This document shows, one piece after another, positions 43,922 to 51,398 of a DNA stretch of 64,000 nt. The DNA is from Andeanibacterium sp036384795 (GTDB lineage: Bacteria; Pseudomonadota; Alphaproteobacteria; Sphingomonadales; Sphingomonadaceae): positions 1-64,000 of the forward strand of contig DASVLP010000082.1 of NCBI GenBank assembly GCA_036384795.1. The letters run 5' to 3'. Made by a program: the position numbers and the translations under genes. How positions within the stretch are numbered: the stretch's first letter is position 1; every line of letters starts with the position of its first letter. Under the pieces are notes generated by a model, which saw only the letters and a program-made list of their open reading frames with translations, did no database searches and was not told where the DNA came from.

Positions 43922-43936
43922 GTATGCAGCACATAC
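43922..43936. promoter_or_regulatory. Dyad-symmetric operator-like site between the LigM-like and VOC genes
   Basis: GTATGCAGCACATAC is a perfect 5-bp inverted repeat with a five-base spacer, in the AT-rich 117-base gap between two divergent genes. Position and symmetry fit a repressor or activator site controlling one or both. No cognate regulator gene is adjacent. Confidence 0.45.
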
Positions 43937-43992
43937 AATACCGGGCTAAGGGTTCAAGCGAAAAGACGCCGGCCAGAGAGGGAACGTTTACC

Positions 43993-44394
43993 GTGAACGT
44001 CGAAGCGCTCGATCATGTGAACATCATCACCGACAAGCTGGACGAGACCGCCGAGTTCTACGGCAAATTGCTCGGCCTGGTCCGCAAGGACGCGCCCCCG
44101 CCGCTGACGCCTGAGACCGCCACCTGGATGTTCGATGCCGAGAACCGGGCGATCATCCACATCAACTCGCTGGACTGCTATCGCACCTACGACCGCGAGG
44201 TTCAGCCCGGCTCTCTGACCGGCGCGCTGCATCACGTGGCGTTGAAATGCGTCGGCTACGACGAGGTGAAAGGCCGCCTCGACGCGATGTGCGCGGAGTA
44301 CCAGGAGAACCTGGTCAGCGCGATCAACCTGCGGCAGATCTTCACGCCCGACCCGAACAACGTGCTGCTGGAGCTCAATTTCTTCGCGGACTAA
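43993..44394 (+). CDS. VOC (glyoxalase-fold) family protein
   Basis: A 133-residue single-domain VOC protein (VEALDHVNIITDKLDETAEFY, HINSLDCYRTYDR, LHHVALKC, FTPDPNNVLLELNF). The first His, mid His and final Glu of a VOC metal site are in place. GTG at 43993 with AGAGGGAA upstream is preferred; an ATG at 43924 is open but lies within the operator-like region. It is the only plus-strand gene of the island before the MetE-like gene. Possible roles are isomerase, ring-cleavage-like enzyme or binding protein for a pathway intermediate. Confidence 0.82.
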   Translation: MNVEALDHVNIITDKLDETAEFYGKLLGLVRKDAPPPLTPETATWMFDAENRAIIHINSLDCYRTYDREVQPGSLTGALHHVALKCVGYDEVKGRLDAMCAEYQENLVSAINLRQIFTPDPNNVLLELNFFAD

Positions 44395-44395
44395 A

Positions 44396-44419
44396 CCTTC
44401 TCCCGTTGACGGGAGAAGG
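44396..44419. repeat. Hairpin repeat, half-element
   Basis: CCTTCTCCCGT and ACGGGAGAAGG form an 11-bp perfect stem around two bases, between convergent VOC and YdeI-like genes. The same CCTTCTCCC arm occurs in the larger element at 47755-47926. It may serve as a bidirectional transcription stop, but there is no clear T-run. Confidence 0.75.
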
Positions 44420-44428
44420 TGGGAGCGC

Positions 44429-45064
44429 CTACCGCTCCAGCGCGCCTTTGCCCGCCAAAATCCTGTCACGAGACTTCGCGATCCGCGCGACGCGCGTCGC
44501 GGACTGCTTTGCGCCGTTGAGGGCGAACACATAACTTCGCTGTCGTCCCGGCGTGAGCGCGTGGAACGCCTCGGCAAGCTCGGGATCGCTATCGAGCGCT
44601 TCGACCAGTTCATCGGGCAGTTCGATTTCGACCGCTTCCTTCGCCGGCAAAGTGCCCGCTTCGGCATACCCCATCGCTTCTTTCAGATAGGCGCGGATCA
44701 CCGGCTCCAGCGCGCGCACCTGCGCGTTGTCGGTGAAGCGTAGCATGCTCGGGCGGGCAGAGTTCGGGCCTTGCGGCACGAGCACACCCTCGGGGTCCTG
44801 CAGCAGCGCCGCGTGGACGAAGTTCAGGCGGAAGTCGCCGCGAAAGGCGCCGATCACCGCGATGTTGCGGCCGGCATGCATGTAGCAGGGGTGACCCCAC
44901 TTCGCGCTCTCCGTGAGGCCCATGTCGAGGCAAATCCGCCGCAGATCTTCGAGCCCCGATAGCCATTCCCGCGTCGAGCAGTCGGGCGTCGCGAAGCGGT
45001 CGCAGCGTCCGCAGCCCCGGGCGAAGAACTCGGCCGGGTCGGTGATCATCGCGCATTCGGTCAT
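44429..45064 (-). CDS. YdeI/DUF1801-type protein
   Basis: A 211-residue protein with the DUF1801-like segment ICLDMGLTESAKWGHPCYMHAGRNIAVIGAF and a C-terminal YdeI-like part (ELPDELVEALDSDPELAEAFHALTPGRQRSYVF). Family members are uncharacterised; some bind metal or are linked to stress. It follows the small membrane protein gene by three bases as the last gene of the MFS-TauD run, and whether it belongs to the catabolic function is unknown. Confidence 0.85.
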   Translation of the reverse strand: MTECAMITDPAEFFARGCGRCDRFATPDCSTREWLSGLEDLRRICLDMGLTESAKWGHPCYMHAGRNIAVIGAFRGDFRLNFVHAALLQDPEGVLVPQGPNSARPSMLRFTDNAQVRALEPVIRAYLKEAMGYAEAGTLPAKEAVEIELPDELVEALDSDPELAEAFHALTPGRQRSYVFALNGAKQSATRVARIAKSRDRILAGKGALER

Positions 45065-45067
45065 TGC

Positions 45068-45577
45068 CTAGGCTCGTTCTCTAATTGCGCAGCGCGTGAT
45101 CCATTCCCGGGGGAGGACGTTGATCGCTGCGCTTGGCGGGATACGGTACAAGTTCATTTCCCGGTAGCTCCAGCCGTAGGGAACGCAGTTCTTGAGCGCG
45201 CCCGCGTGGAGGTAGAATTGGAACTCGCGCGGGGCTTCGCGGAGCGATCTCAGAAACGAGTGTTGAAACAAGGCGTCCGGATGAAAGGCTGAAAGCTTAC
45301 TGCGGCGCACGTGGTCGGCATAAAGGGCGGTTATGGCGATCGAGAGAGTTATCCAGGCCGTGAAAAAGAGCGCCGGTTTTACGCTTGCGAGCCATGTCAG
45401 GCGGCGGGGTACCAGAAAGGCCAGCGCGGCGACCCCACCGCTGCCGATCACGAACAACCACAGCATGGGTAACCGATCGGACCGGAGCACCAAATCGAAG
45501 ACCGGTTGGATCAGGCTGCCGAAGAAAGCGAGCGCGACCACGCAATAGGCCAGTGCCGAGAGCCCGAGGTTTTTCAA
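45068..45577 (-). CDS. Small hypothetical membrane protein coupled to the TauD-like gene
   Basis: A 169-residue protein with three hydrophobic helices (LSALAYCVVALAFFGSLI, LPMLWLFVIGSGGVAALAFLV, PALFFTAWITLSIAITALYA) and a soluble C-terminal part (about 90-169, LYRIPPSAAINVLPREW). It appears to start with TTG at 45577, whose last two bases begin the TGA of the TauD-like gene (TTGA). No family is recognised. Lower conservation of codon pattern and the absence of an ATG make the exact start uncertain. Confidence 0.6.
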   Translation of the reverse strand: MKNLGLSALAYCVVALAFFGSLIQPVFDLVLRSDRLPMLWLFVIGSGGVAALAFLVPRRLTWLASVKPALFFTAWITLSIAITALYADHVRRSKLSAFHPDALFQHSFLRSLREAPREFQFYLHAGALKNCVPYGWSYREMNLYRIPPSAAINVLPREWITRCAIRERA

Positions 45578-46473
45578 ATCGGCGCGTCGCCCGCGGTCGT
45601 CGTGCGATACATCTCGCGCCGGTAGCCGTCGTAGTCGTTGGGCCCGAGGTGCATCGTCAGGCGGTTGTCCCACATCGCGATCATCCCCGGCTCCCACCGC
45701 AGGCGGCAGGTGAACGCCATCTGGGTGGTGTGCTGGACCAGGAAATCGATGATCGGCTTGGCCTCGAACGTGGTCATGCCCTCGATCCCGATCGCGTAAG
45801 TGTCGCAGATGTAGAGCCCTTCCTCGCCGGTCTTCGGGTGGGTGCGCACCAGCGGGTGGTAGCGGCCTTCGATCCCCTCGCGCTGGGTGTCTGCGCTCGA
45901 GAACTGGATCGCCTTGCCCAGCAGCATCTCCTGCGTGAGGAAGTTGTTGCGCGCGCTCATGTGCACGCGCAGCGGGCGCAGCATGTCCTGGTAGGTCTTG
46001 CTGAGATGCCGGAACGCGAGCGCGCAATTCGCCCAGCTGGTGTCGCCGCCGAACGGGGGCACTTCGACCGCGCGCAAAGTCGTGATCGCGGGCGGCTCGG
46101 CCAGGAACGGGCTGTCGGTGTGCCAGCCGCCGCCGAACAGCGACGGGGTCCTGGTCTCGGCTTCCTTGATGATCGGATGGACCTCGCGGTGGCCCGGCAC
46201 CCCTTGGGTGTAGGCGTCGACCGCGAACGGGCCCAGGCGCGCGGCGAATTCCTCGTGCTCGGCGTGGCTCAGGTGCTGATCGCGCAAGTAGATCATCTTG
46301 TGGCGATAGAGCGCTTGCTTGAGCGCCTCGATGCCTTCGTCGGAAAGCTCGGGCAGGCGCACGCCGACCACTTCGGCGCCCATTGCTGCAGCGAGCGGCT
46401 CGACCGTGAAATGGTTGGACTTGAACGCGTGATTGTCGAAATCGCCGCTCGGCGTGACGCGGACTTCCCACAT
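45574..46473 (-). CDS. TauD/TfdA-family Fe(II)/2-oxoglutarate dioxygenase
   Basis: A 299-residue non-haem iron dioxygenase. The facial-triad residues are visible as HxD in GGWHTDSPFL and the distal His in RLTMHLGPND, with the 2-oxoglutarate-binding Arg in YRREMYRTT. Relatives hydroxylate taurine or 2,4-D; TfdA breaks an aryl ether by hydroxylating the side-chain carbon. In this island an ether- or methoxy-cleaving role is a reasonable hypothesis. It lies four bases after the MFS stop and overlaps the downstream membrane protein gene. Confidence 0.9.
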   Translation of the reverse strand: MWEVRVTPSGDFDNHAFKSNHFTVEPLAAAMGAEVVGVRLPELSDEGIEALKQALYRHKMIYLRDQHLSHAEHEEFAARLGPFAVDAYTQGVPGHREVHPIIKEAETRTPSLFGGGWHTDSPFLAEPPAITTLRAVEVPPFGGDTSWANCALAFRHLSKTYQDMLRPLRVHMSARNNFLTQEMLLGKAIQFSSADTQREGIEGRYHPLVRTHPKTGEEGLYICDTYAIGIEGMTTFEAKPIIDFLVQHTTQMAFTCRLRWEPGMIAMWDNRLTMHLGPNDYDGYRREMYRTTTAGDAPI

Positions 46474-46477
46474 CGGC

Positions 46478-47722
46478 TCAGCTCTCCTGTAGCGCGAACT
46501 TGCGCGGTGCGGTCTCGGTCAGGAACGAGGCCGCCAATGCCGAGACCAGCGCGAGACCGATGCAGATATAGAACACCGAACTCAAGCCGAAGCTGTCGGC
46601 CACGCTGCCGGCGATCGGAGGCAATACCACGCCGCCGAACAGCTCGGCAAAGCCCATCGACAGACCGACCGCGGTAACCGCCAGGGCGGGGCTGACGCTC
46701 TCGGTCGGCACCGTCGCGCAATAGAGCGGGGCGATCCCCAGGGGCAGCCAGCCGAGCAGCATCGCGATCGACAGCGGCAGCGGGTCGCTCGGCAGCAGCA
46801 GCAGCGCCAGCGGGCCGGCGACGCCCAGCAGCGAGCCGAACAGCAGCACCGGCTTGCGCCCGACCCAGTCGGACAGCGTGGGAAACGCGATCCCCCCAAC
46901 GAACGCGGCGATGCCGCCCCAGCTGATCACGCTGCCGGCGGTGACCGGATCGAGGTGCTTCACTTCGGTGAGGAACAAGGTGAGGAACGTGCTCTGCAAT
47001 ACCAGCCAGGCGGTGATCAGCCCGGCGATCGCGAGCGAGGCCTGCATGTTGCGGATCGCCAGCAGGTGCGCGAACGCCGCGAGTGGCGAGCCTTGGTGCT
47101 CGACCGGCCGTTCGGCGGCTTTTGCGTCGGGTTTCACCACCAGGAACATCAGCGCGGCTACCACCAGGCCGGGAATGATCGACAGGAACATCGCGGTGCG
47201 CCAGCCGTGCGCCGCGCCGAGCTGCGTCGCGACCCGCGGCCCGACGAACCCGGCAATGCCGAACGCGCCGACCATCTGCATGAAGCCCATGTTGAACCCG
47301 CGCCACTTGGGGCTGCTGTTCCGGAGGATCAGCGTCTGGCTGATCGGGATCATCGGCCCTTCGGCGAGGCCCAGGGTGAAGCGGGTGAGCAGCAGCACCG
47401 CGAACGTCATCGCAAGGCCGCTCGCGCCCGAGAGCAGCGAGAACAGCAGCGTCGCGGTGACGAGGAACGCCTTCAGCTTGCCCGAGCGATCGGCAAGCTG
47501 GCTGCCGAAGAAGCTGGAGAGCGCGATCGCCAGCGACAGCCCGGCGGCGAGCCAGCCGACCTGCGCGTTGTTGAGCCCCATGTCCTTGACGATGAACGGC
47601 GCGAGGAACGCCACCGTCTGCCGATCGAACCCGATGATCCCGTTGCCGAGCGTCAGCACGAAGATCAGCCCGAGCATGTAGCTCATCGAGCGCGGCGGCG
47701 CGGCGGAGGTGACGGTGGCCAT
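46478..47722 (-). CDS. MFS transporter (aromatic acid/anion symporter type)
   Basis: A 414-residue, 12-helix inner-membrane transporter. Motifs include GFDRQTVAFLAPFIVKDMGL in helix 1, GSQLADRSGKLKAFL in loop 2-3 and TRFTLGLAEGPMIPISQTLI in helix 4-5, typical of ACS-family carriers for aromatic or sugar acids. The ATG at 47722 has GGGAGAAAG upstream. It is the first gene of an operon with the TauD-like dioxygenase, so the two probably share a substrate. Confidence 0.88.
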   Translation of the reverse strand: MATVTSAAPPRSMSYMLGLIFVLTLGNGIIGFDRQTVAFLAPFIVKDMGLNNAQVGWLAAGLSLAIALSSFFGSQLADRSGKLKAFLVTATLLFSLLSGASGLAMTFAVLLLTRFTLGLAEGPMIPISQTLILRNSSPKWRGFNMGFMQMVGAFGIAGFVGPRVATQLGAAHGWRTAMFLSIIPGLVVAALMFLVVKPDAKAAERPVEHQGSPLAAFAHLLAIRNMQASLAIAGLITAWLVLQSTFLTLFLTEVKHLDPVTAGSVISWGGIAAFVGGIAFPTLSDWVGRKPVLLFGSLLGVAGPLALLLLPSDPLPLSIAMLLGWLPLGIAPLYCATVPTESVSPALAVTAVGLSMGFAELFGGVVLPPIAGSVADSFGLSSVFYICIGLALVSALAASFLTETAPRKFALQES

Positions 47723-47754
47723 TCTCGGCGCTTTCTCCCATTGCGCAGAAGGGA

Positions 47755-47926
47755 GGCAACCCTCATCCAACTGCGACTAACTCGCTGACGCGAGTAAGTC
47801 TTCGTATCCTTCTCCCGTCAACGGGAGAAGGGTTTTCGCCGCGGTCCTGAACCTTCTCCCATTGATGGGAGAAGGATACGCAGGCTTGGGGGCTTGCCGC
47901 CTAGCCGGAGTTGGATGAGGGTTGCC
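47755..47926. repeat. Composite palindromic element with 18-bp perfect inverted ends
   Basis: GGCAACCCTCATCCAACT at 47755-47772 is the exact reverse complement of AGTTGGATGAGGGTTGCC at 47909-47926. Inside are two hairpins, CCTTCTCCCGT/ACGGGAGAAGG and CCTTCTCCCAT/ATGGGAGAAGG, each followed or preceded by GTATC/GATAC. The 172-bp unit fills the gap between the MFS and MDR genes. It has the look of a small non-autonomous (MITE/REP-like) element; no target duplication was found. Confidence 0.88.
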
Positions 47927-47933
47927 TGCTTCT

Positions 47934-48938
47934 CTAAAGCTCGATCACCGTCTTGGCGAAGCTCTCCGGCCCCCAGGCGTGGGCATAAGCCTCTTTCGCC
48001 TGGTCGAACTTGAACCGCGCGCCGATCAGCGGCTGGATGCCGTTCACGTCGATCGCCGCGTTGAGCGCCTTGGCCATCGCGGCCGAGCCGACGAAGATCC
48101 CGCGCATCGTGCCCGCGGTCATCATCAGCCCGCGCGGGTTGGGCACGCCTTCGGGCTGGAGCACGCCGATCAATGCGACTTCGCCCTGGGTGCGCAATGC
48201 CATCATCGATTGCTCGGCGGTGCCGGCGCCGCCGACTTCGACCACTTTGTCCACCCCGCCGAGGTTCTGCGCGATCCACGGACCCCATTCGGGCGTGGTC
48301 TTGTAGTTCACCGTGTGCGCCGCGCCGAGCTCGCGGATGCGGGCGAGCTTCTCGTCCGACGAGGACGTGGCGATCACCTCGCAGCCGGTCGCGCGGGCGA
48401 TCTGCAGCGCGAGCATCGAGACGCCGCCGCTGCCGAGCACCAGCACTTTGTCGCCCGGGCGCAGCGGGCGTGGGCCTTCATGGAGCGCGTTCCACGCGGT
48501 GACGCCGGCGCACGGCAGGCACGCGGCTTGCGCGTGGTCGAGCGTCTCGGCCATCGGCACCACGCCGCTCTCGGGCAATACCACCAGCTCCGCGAGCGTG
48601 CCGGGGCCCATCCCATCGCCCAACGCCATGCTGCGGCGCGGCGCGCCTTCTTCCCAATGGGTGAAGAACGCGCTCTGGACGCGGTCGCCTTCCTTGAACC
48701 GGGTCACGCCCGGCCCGACCGCGGCGACCACGCCGGCGGCGTCGCTCAGCGGGATCGCCGGCGCTTTCAGCACTCCCCCGAAATAGTGCCCGCTGGCCAC
48801 TGCGAAATCGCGGTAGTTGATCGACCACGCGAGCATCTGGATCAGCACCTCGCCCGGCCCCGGTGTCGGGTCGGGCAGGGTTTCCAGATAAAGCTTGTCG
48901 AAGCCGTCGGACCCGGCGGGCAGCATCCATGCACGCAT
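47934..48938 (-). CDS. Zinc-independent MDR oxidoreductase (quinone reductase/enoyl reductase-like)
   Basis: A 334-residue NAD(P)-dependent medium-chain dehydrogenase/reductase: GroES-like N-terminus (LPDPTPGPGEVLIQML, NYRDFAVASGHY), the junction CAGVTAWNAL, the nucleotide-binding motif VLVLGSGGVSMLALQ and GVDKVVEVGG. The Cys/His set of zinc-type alcohol dehydrogenases is absent (NYRD where those have a catalytic Cys), so quinone or enoyl reduction is more likely. It belongs to the minus-strand catabolic run. Confidence 0.88.
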   Translation of the reverse strand: MRAWMLPAGSDGFDKLYLETLPDPTPGPGEVLIQMLAWSINYRDFAVASGHYFGGVLKAPAIPLSDAAGVVAAVGPGVTRFKEGDRVQSAFFTHWEEGAPRRSMALGDGMGPGTLAELVVLPESGVVPMAETLDHAQAACLPCAGVTAWNALHEGPRPLRPGDKVLVLGSGGVSMLALQIARATGCEVIATSSSDEKLARIRELGAAHTVNYKTTPEWGPWIAQNLGGVDKVVEVGGAGTAEQSMMALRTQGEVALIGVLQPEGVPNPRGLMMTAGTMRGIFVGSAAMAKALNAAIDVNGIQPLIGARFKFDQAKEAYAHAWGPESFAKTVIEL

Positions 48939-48955
48939 TGTCGTTCTCCTATGCT

Positions 48956-49071
48956 CTCGCCCCTTCAGGGGCGAGATACGAAGGCTTGGTCGCGGAGCGG
49001 CCTAGCCGTAGTTGAGAGGGGCCTTCAACGTCGTCCCCCTCTCCCAACCCTCTCCCCTCAAGAGGAGAGGG
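48956..49071. repeat. Palindromic repeat related to the 47755 element
   Basis: It begins with the hairpin CTCGCCCCTTCAGGGGCGAG and ends with CCTCTCCCCTCAAGAGGAGAGG. Between them GATACGAAGGCTTGG and GGCCTAGCCGTAGTTGAGAG match the interior of the 47755-47926 element (GATACGCAGGCTTGG, GCCTAGCCGGAGTTGGATGAG). It lies between the MDR and LigF-like GST genes. Confidence 0.85.
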
Positions 49072-49077
49072 CTTAGA

Positions 49078-49851
49078 TCATCGATCGCCGCTCCAGGTGC
49101 GCAGTCCCGGCTGGGTGCGGTCCTCGCTGGCGAGCGCGGCCTTCACTGCCGGGCGCGCCGAGATCGTCTCGCGCCATTCGACCAGCCGCGGATACGTCTC
49201 GTCGACGTTCAGCTCGGGGAACATGCGGTGCACCATCAGCCCGCAGTGGGCCAGGAAGTTGATGTCGGCGAGGGTGTAGGTGTCGCCGGCCAGATACTTC
49301 GTCTGCCCCAGCTGCTTCTCGACCTTGTCGAGCGCGTAGACAATCTTGTCGGTCGCGTTGGCGAGGTCGGCTTCGGAAAAGCCCGAGCGCGCGGTCGCCC
49401 ACTTCTTGCGCTGGTCGGGCAGCGGGATGTGGCTTAGCAGCTCCTCGAACGTGCCCGCATCGATGTTGCGCGCGATCACGCCCACCATCCGGTGCCAGCC
49501 GTGCATCGAGACGTAGTTCATCACGTGCTCGTCGACGAACTTGTTCCAGTACCGCATCCGCGCCGCGCCGACGGGATCTTTCGGCCGCAATGGGCCTGAA
49601 TCCGGCTGGGCATCCGGGAAGACGTCTTCGAGGTATTCGTTGATGACGGTGGTATGGGTGACGATCGTCCCGTCGTGGTCGAGCACCGGCACCTGCCCTT
49701 CGGGATTGATCGCGACGAACCAGTCCGAATGCTGATCGAACTTGTGCAGGTCGACATAGACGGACTCGTATGCGAGGCCCTTCTCCTTCAGCGGCAACAT
49801 CGACTTCAATGAGTTCGCCAGCGGCTCGGCGTGGTAGTATTTGAGGATCAT
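49078..49851 (-). CDS. LigF-like glutathione S-transferase (beta-etherase family)
   Basis: A 257-residue GST, the same length as LigF of Sphingobium SYK-6, the glutathione-dependent beta-aryl etherase. LigF-type signatures are clear: ANSLKSMLPLKEKGL, KFDQHSDWFVAINPEGQVPV, VINEYLEDVFPD, an acidic/aromatic helix region and LPDQRKKWATARSGFSE, with the C-terminal N-capping segment YTLADINFLAH. The ATG at 49851 (MILKYYHAEP) has ACAGGA upstream. True etherase activity, stereospecificity and substrate are not shown by sequence. Confidence 0.85.
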   Translation of the reverse strand: MILKYYHAEPLANSLKSMLPLKEKGLAYESVYVDLHKFDQHSDWFVAINPEGQVPVLDHDGTIVTHTTVINEYLEDVFPDAQPDSGPLRPKDPVGAARMRYWNKFVDEHVMNYVSMHGWHRMVGVIARNIDAGTFEELLSHIPLPDQRKKWATARSGFSEADLANATDKIVYALDKVEKQLGQTKYLAGDTYTLADINFLAHCGLMVHRMFPELNVDETYPRLVEWRETISARPAVKAALASEDRTQPGLRTWSGDR

Positions 49852-49868
49852 TCCTGTCTCACTTCCTG

Positions 49869-49946
49869 CACCCCCACGCAGGCGGGGGCCTTTGTCAATT
49901 TGGCGTTCCACCGGCCGCACGAGGTCCCCGCCTGCGCGGGGGACTC
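49869..49946. repeat. Palindromic repeat (CCCGCCTGCGCGGGGG type)
   Basis: Nearly perfect 24-base inverted arms: CACCCCCACGCAGGCGGGGG at the left and CCCCGCCTGCGCGGGGGACT at the right, about 30 bases apart. It occupies the gap between the SDR stop and the LigF-like GST start region. A different family from the other elements in the window. Confidence 0.88.
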
Positions 49947-49949
49947 ACG

Positions 49950-50696
49950 CTAGACCTCGATGCTTTCCAGAACGCCCCCGTCGACCGCCCAGTCCTGCCC
50001 GGTGACGTGGCTTGCCGCGTCGCTCAGCAGGAACGCGGCGACTTCGGCCAGTTCTTCGCTCGTGCCCATGCGGCGCATCGGGATGCGCTGCTCGATCTTG
50101 CCCTTCTGGTGCTCGGGGATGCGGTCGAGCGCCTCGGTGCGGATGAAGCCGGGGATGATGCAGTTCGCGCGCACCCCGTGCGGCGCCATCTCGACCGCGA
50201 TCGCGCGAGTCAGGCCGAGCACGCCGTGCTTGCTCGACACATAAGCCGGGTTCATCGCCATGCCGCGCTTCGAGCCCATGCTGCCGGTGACCAGGATCGC
50301 GCCCTTCTTCGCCTCGATCATCGGCGGCAGCACTTTCTGGATCGCCCAGAAGACCGAGATGAGGTTCACCCGGATGGTCTCCTCGAACACCGCCGGGTCG
50401 AACGCGACCGCCGGGGTGAACCCGCCGGTCAAGCCGGCGTTGGCAAACAGACCGGTGATCGGGCCGAAATAGCCCGCTGCCGCTTCGAGCGCCGTGTCGA
50501 GCTGGTCCTTTTGCCCCACGTCGGCGGCAAAGCCCGCGGCGTTCTCGCCGATCCGGCCGACGGCTTCGTCAAGCAGTTCCTGCCGCCGCGCGATCAGCGA
50601 TACGTTCGCCCCGCGCCCGGCGAGGAGCTGCGCGGTCACGAGCCCGATCCCGCTCGACGCGCCGGTGACGACAATGTGCTGGCCGGTGAAATCCAT
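49950..50696 (-). CDS. Short-chain dehydrogenase/reductase
   Basis: A 248-residue classical SDR: cofactor motif VTGASSGIGLVTAQ, FANAGLTGG, catalytic Ser in LVTGSMGS, YVSSK (Tyr and Lys), and the C-terminal VTGQDWAVDGG. Arg residues after the first beta strand (LIARRQEL) favour NADP. In the island it could oxidise or reduce an alcohol/ketone of the aromatic side chain, as LigD/LigL/LigN do before ether cleavage, but it is not visibly closer to them than to other SDRs. Confidence 0.9.
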   Translation of the reverse strand: MDFTGQHIVVTGASSGIGLVTAQLLAGRGANVSLIARRQELLDEAVGRIGENAAGFAADVGQKDQLDTALEAAAGYFGPITGLFANAGLTGGFTPAVAFDPAVFEETIRVNLISVFWAIQKVLPPMIEAKKGAILVTGSMGSKRGMAMNPAYVSSKHGVLGLTRAIAVEMAPHGVRANCIIPGFIRTEALDRIPEHQKGKIEQRIPMRRMGTSEELAEVAAFLLSDAASHVTGQDWAVDGGVLESIEV

Positions 50697-50711
50697 TCGC
50701 GCTCCTTTCCC

Positions 50712-51272
50712 CTATTTCGTCATCCCGGACTCGATCCGGGGTCCCGCTGTCTTTTTGGCGCGGTCCAGAAAGCGGGATCCCGGGTCAAGCCCGGGATGAC
50801 GGTTCGGAGAGGCGGTATTCTCGCCCGATATGAATGCCGCCCAGGCCGGTCCGGCCGGGTGCGTGCTGGTTTCGGGCGACCATTGCCGCTCCATCAGCGC
50901 GCGGGCCTCGGCTTCGACCATGCCACGCTCGCGGTGATAGCGGTAGAAGAATGCCGACACGCGCCAGTTGGCAATGCAGTGGACGTGAACCGGCGTCTCG
51001 CCCGCTTCGAGTGCGCCGACGAAGGCCTGATAGTGCGCTTCCTGCGGCGCGTCGAACGGCACGGGAATGTGGGTATACGCCACGCCTTGCGCTGTCAGCT
51101 TGTCGCCTTCGCCGGCCAGCGCGTCGGGATGATCGTCCAGCGCGAGGTTGATCACATGCCGCGTGCCGATCTGCGCCAGCCGCGCGACATCCTTGTCCTC
51201 AACCCGGCCCGAAGTGGTGACCTCGGGCGAAAGGCGCTGCCAGGCGCGGATGTCCTGAGGATCGTTTGCCAC
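50712..51272 (-). CDS. Protein-tyrosine-phosphatase-like (DUF442/BLH type) protein with repeat-derived C-terminus
   Basis: A 186-residue protein. A phosphatase-like core (about residues 10-140) has the loop VHCIANWRVSAF, a CX4R arrangement like that of beta-lactamase-hydrolase-type phosphatases rather than CX5R. The last ~30 residues (from RHPGLDPGSRFLD) are encoded by the palindromic repeat at 50718-50801, so the gene runs through the repeat to a stop beyond it. Start is GTG at 51272. The gene is flanked on both sides by repeats of the same family. Its role in the island is unknown. Confidence 0.78.
   Translation of the reverse strand: MANDPQDIRAWQRLSPEVTTSGRVEDKDVARLAQIGTRHVINLALDDHPDALAGEGDKLTAQGVAYTHIPVPFDAPQEAHYQAFVGALEAGETPVHVHCIANWRVSAFFYRYHRERGMVEAEARALMERQWSPETSTHPAGPAWAAFISGENTASPNRHPGLDPGSRFLDRAKKTAGPRIESGMTK
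50718..50801. repeat. Palindromic repeat, HPGLDPGS type, copy 1
   Basis: Inverted arms CGTCATCCCGGACTCGATCC and GGGTCAAGCCCGGGATGACG with inner GGGGTCCCGCT/AGCGGGATCCC pairing. This is the well-known sphingomonad/alphaproteobacterial type that reads HPGLDPGS when translated. It overlaps the 3' end of the phosphatase-like gene. Confidence 0.9.
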
Positions 51273-51288
51273 TCGCCGCTACCTACTT

Positions 51289-51374
51289 CGTCACCCCGGA
51301 CCTGATCCGGGGTCCCGCTGCCACCGCGGCGCCGGAAGAAAAAGCGGGATCCCGGATCAAGTCCGGGATGACGG
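51289..51374. repeat. Palindromic repeat, HPGLDPGS type, copy 2
   Basis: Same structure as the copy at 50718-50801 (arms CGTCACCCCGGACCTGATCC and GATCAAGTCCGGGATGACGG) in the same orientation, 570 bases away on the other side of the phosphatase-like gene. Confidence 0.9.
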
Positions 51375-51398
51375 TCGGGGAATTGGCATGCCTGTAAT

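Noticed and set aside
47755..51374. Clusters of palindromes as a CRISPR array
   Set aside because: The units are of different families, unevenly spaced, separated by genes and without spacer-like structure or cas genes.
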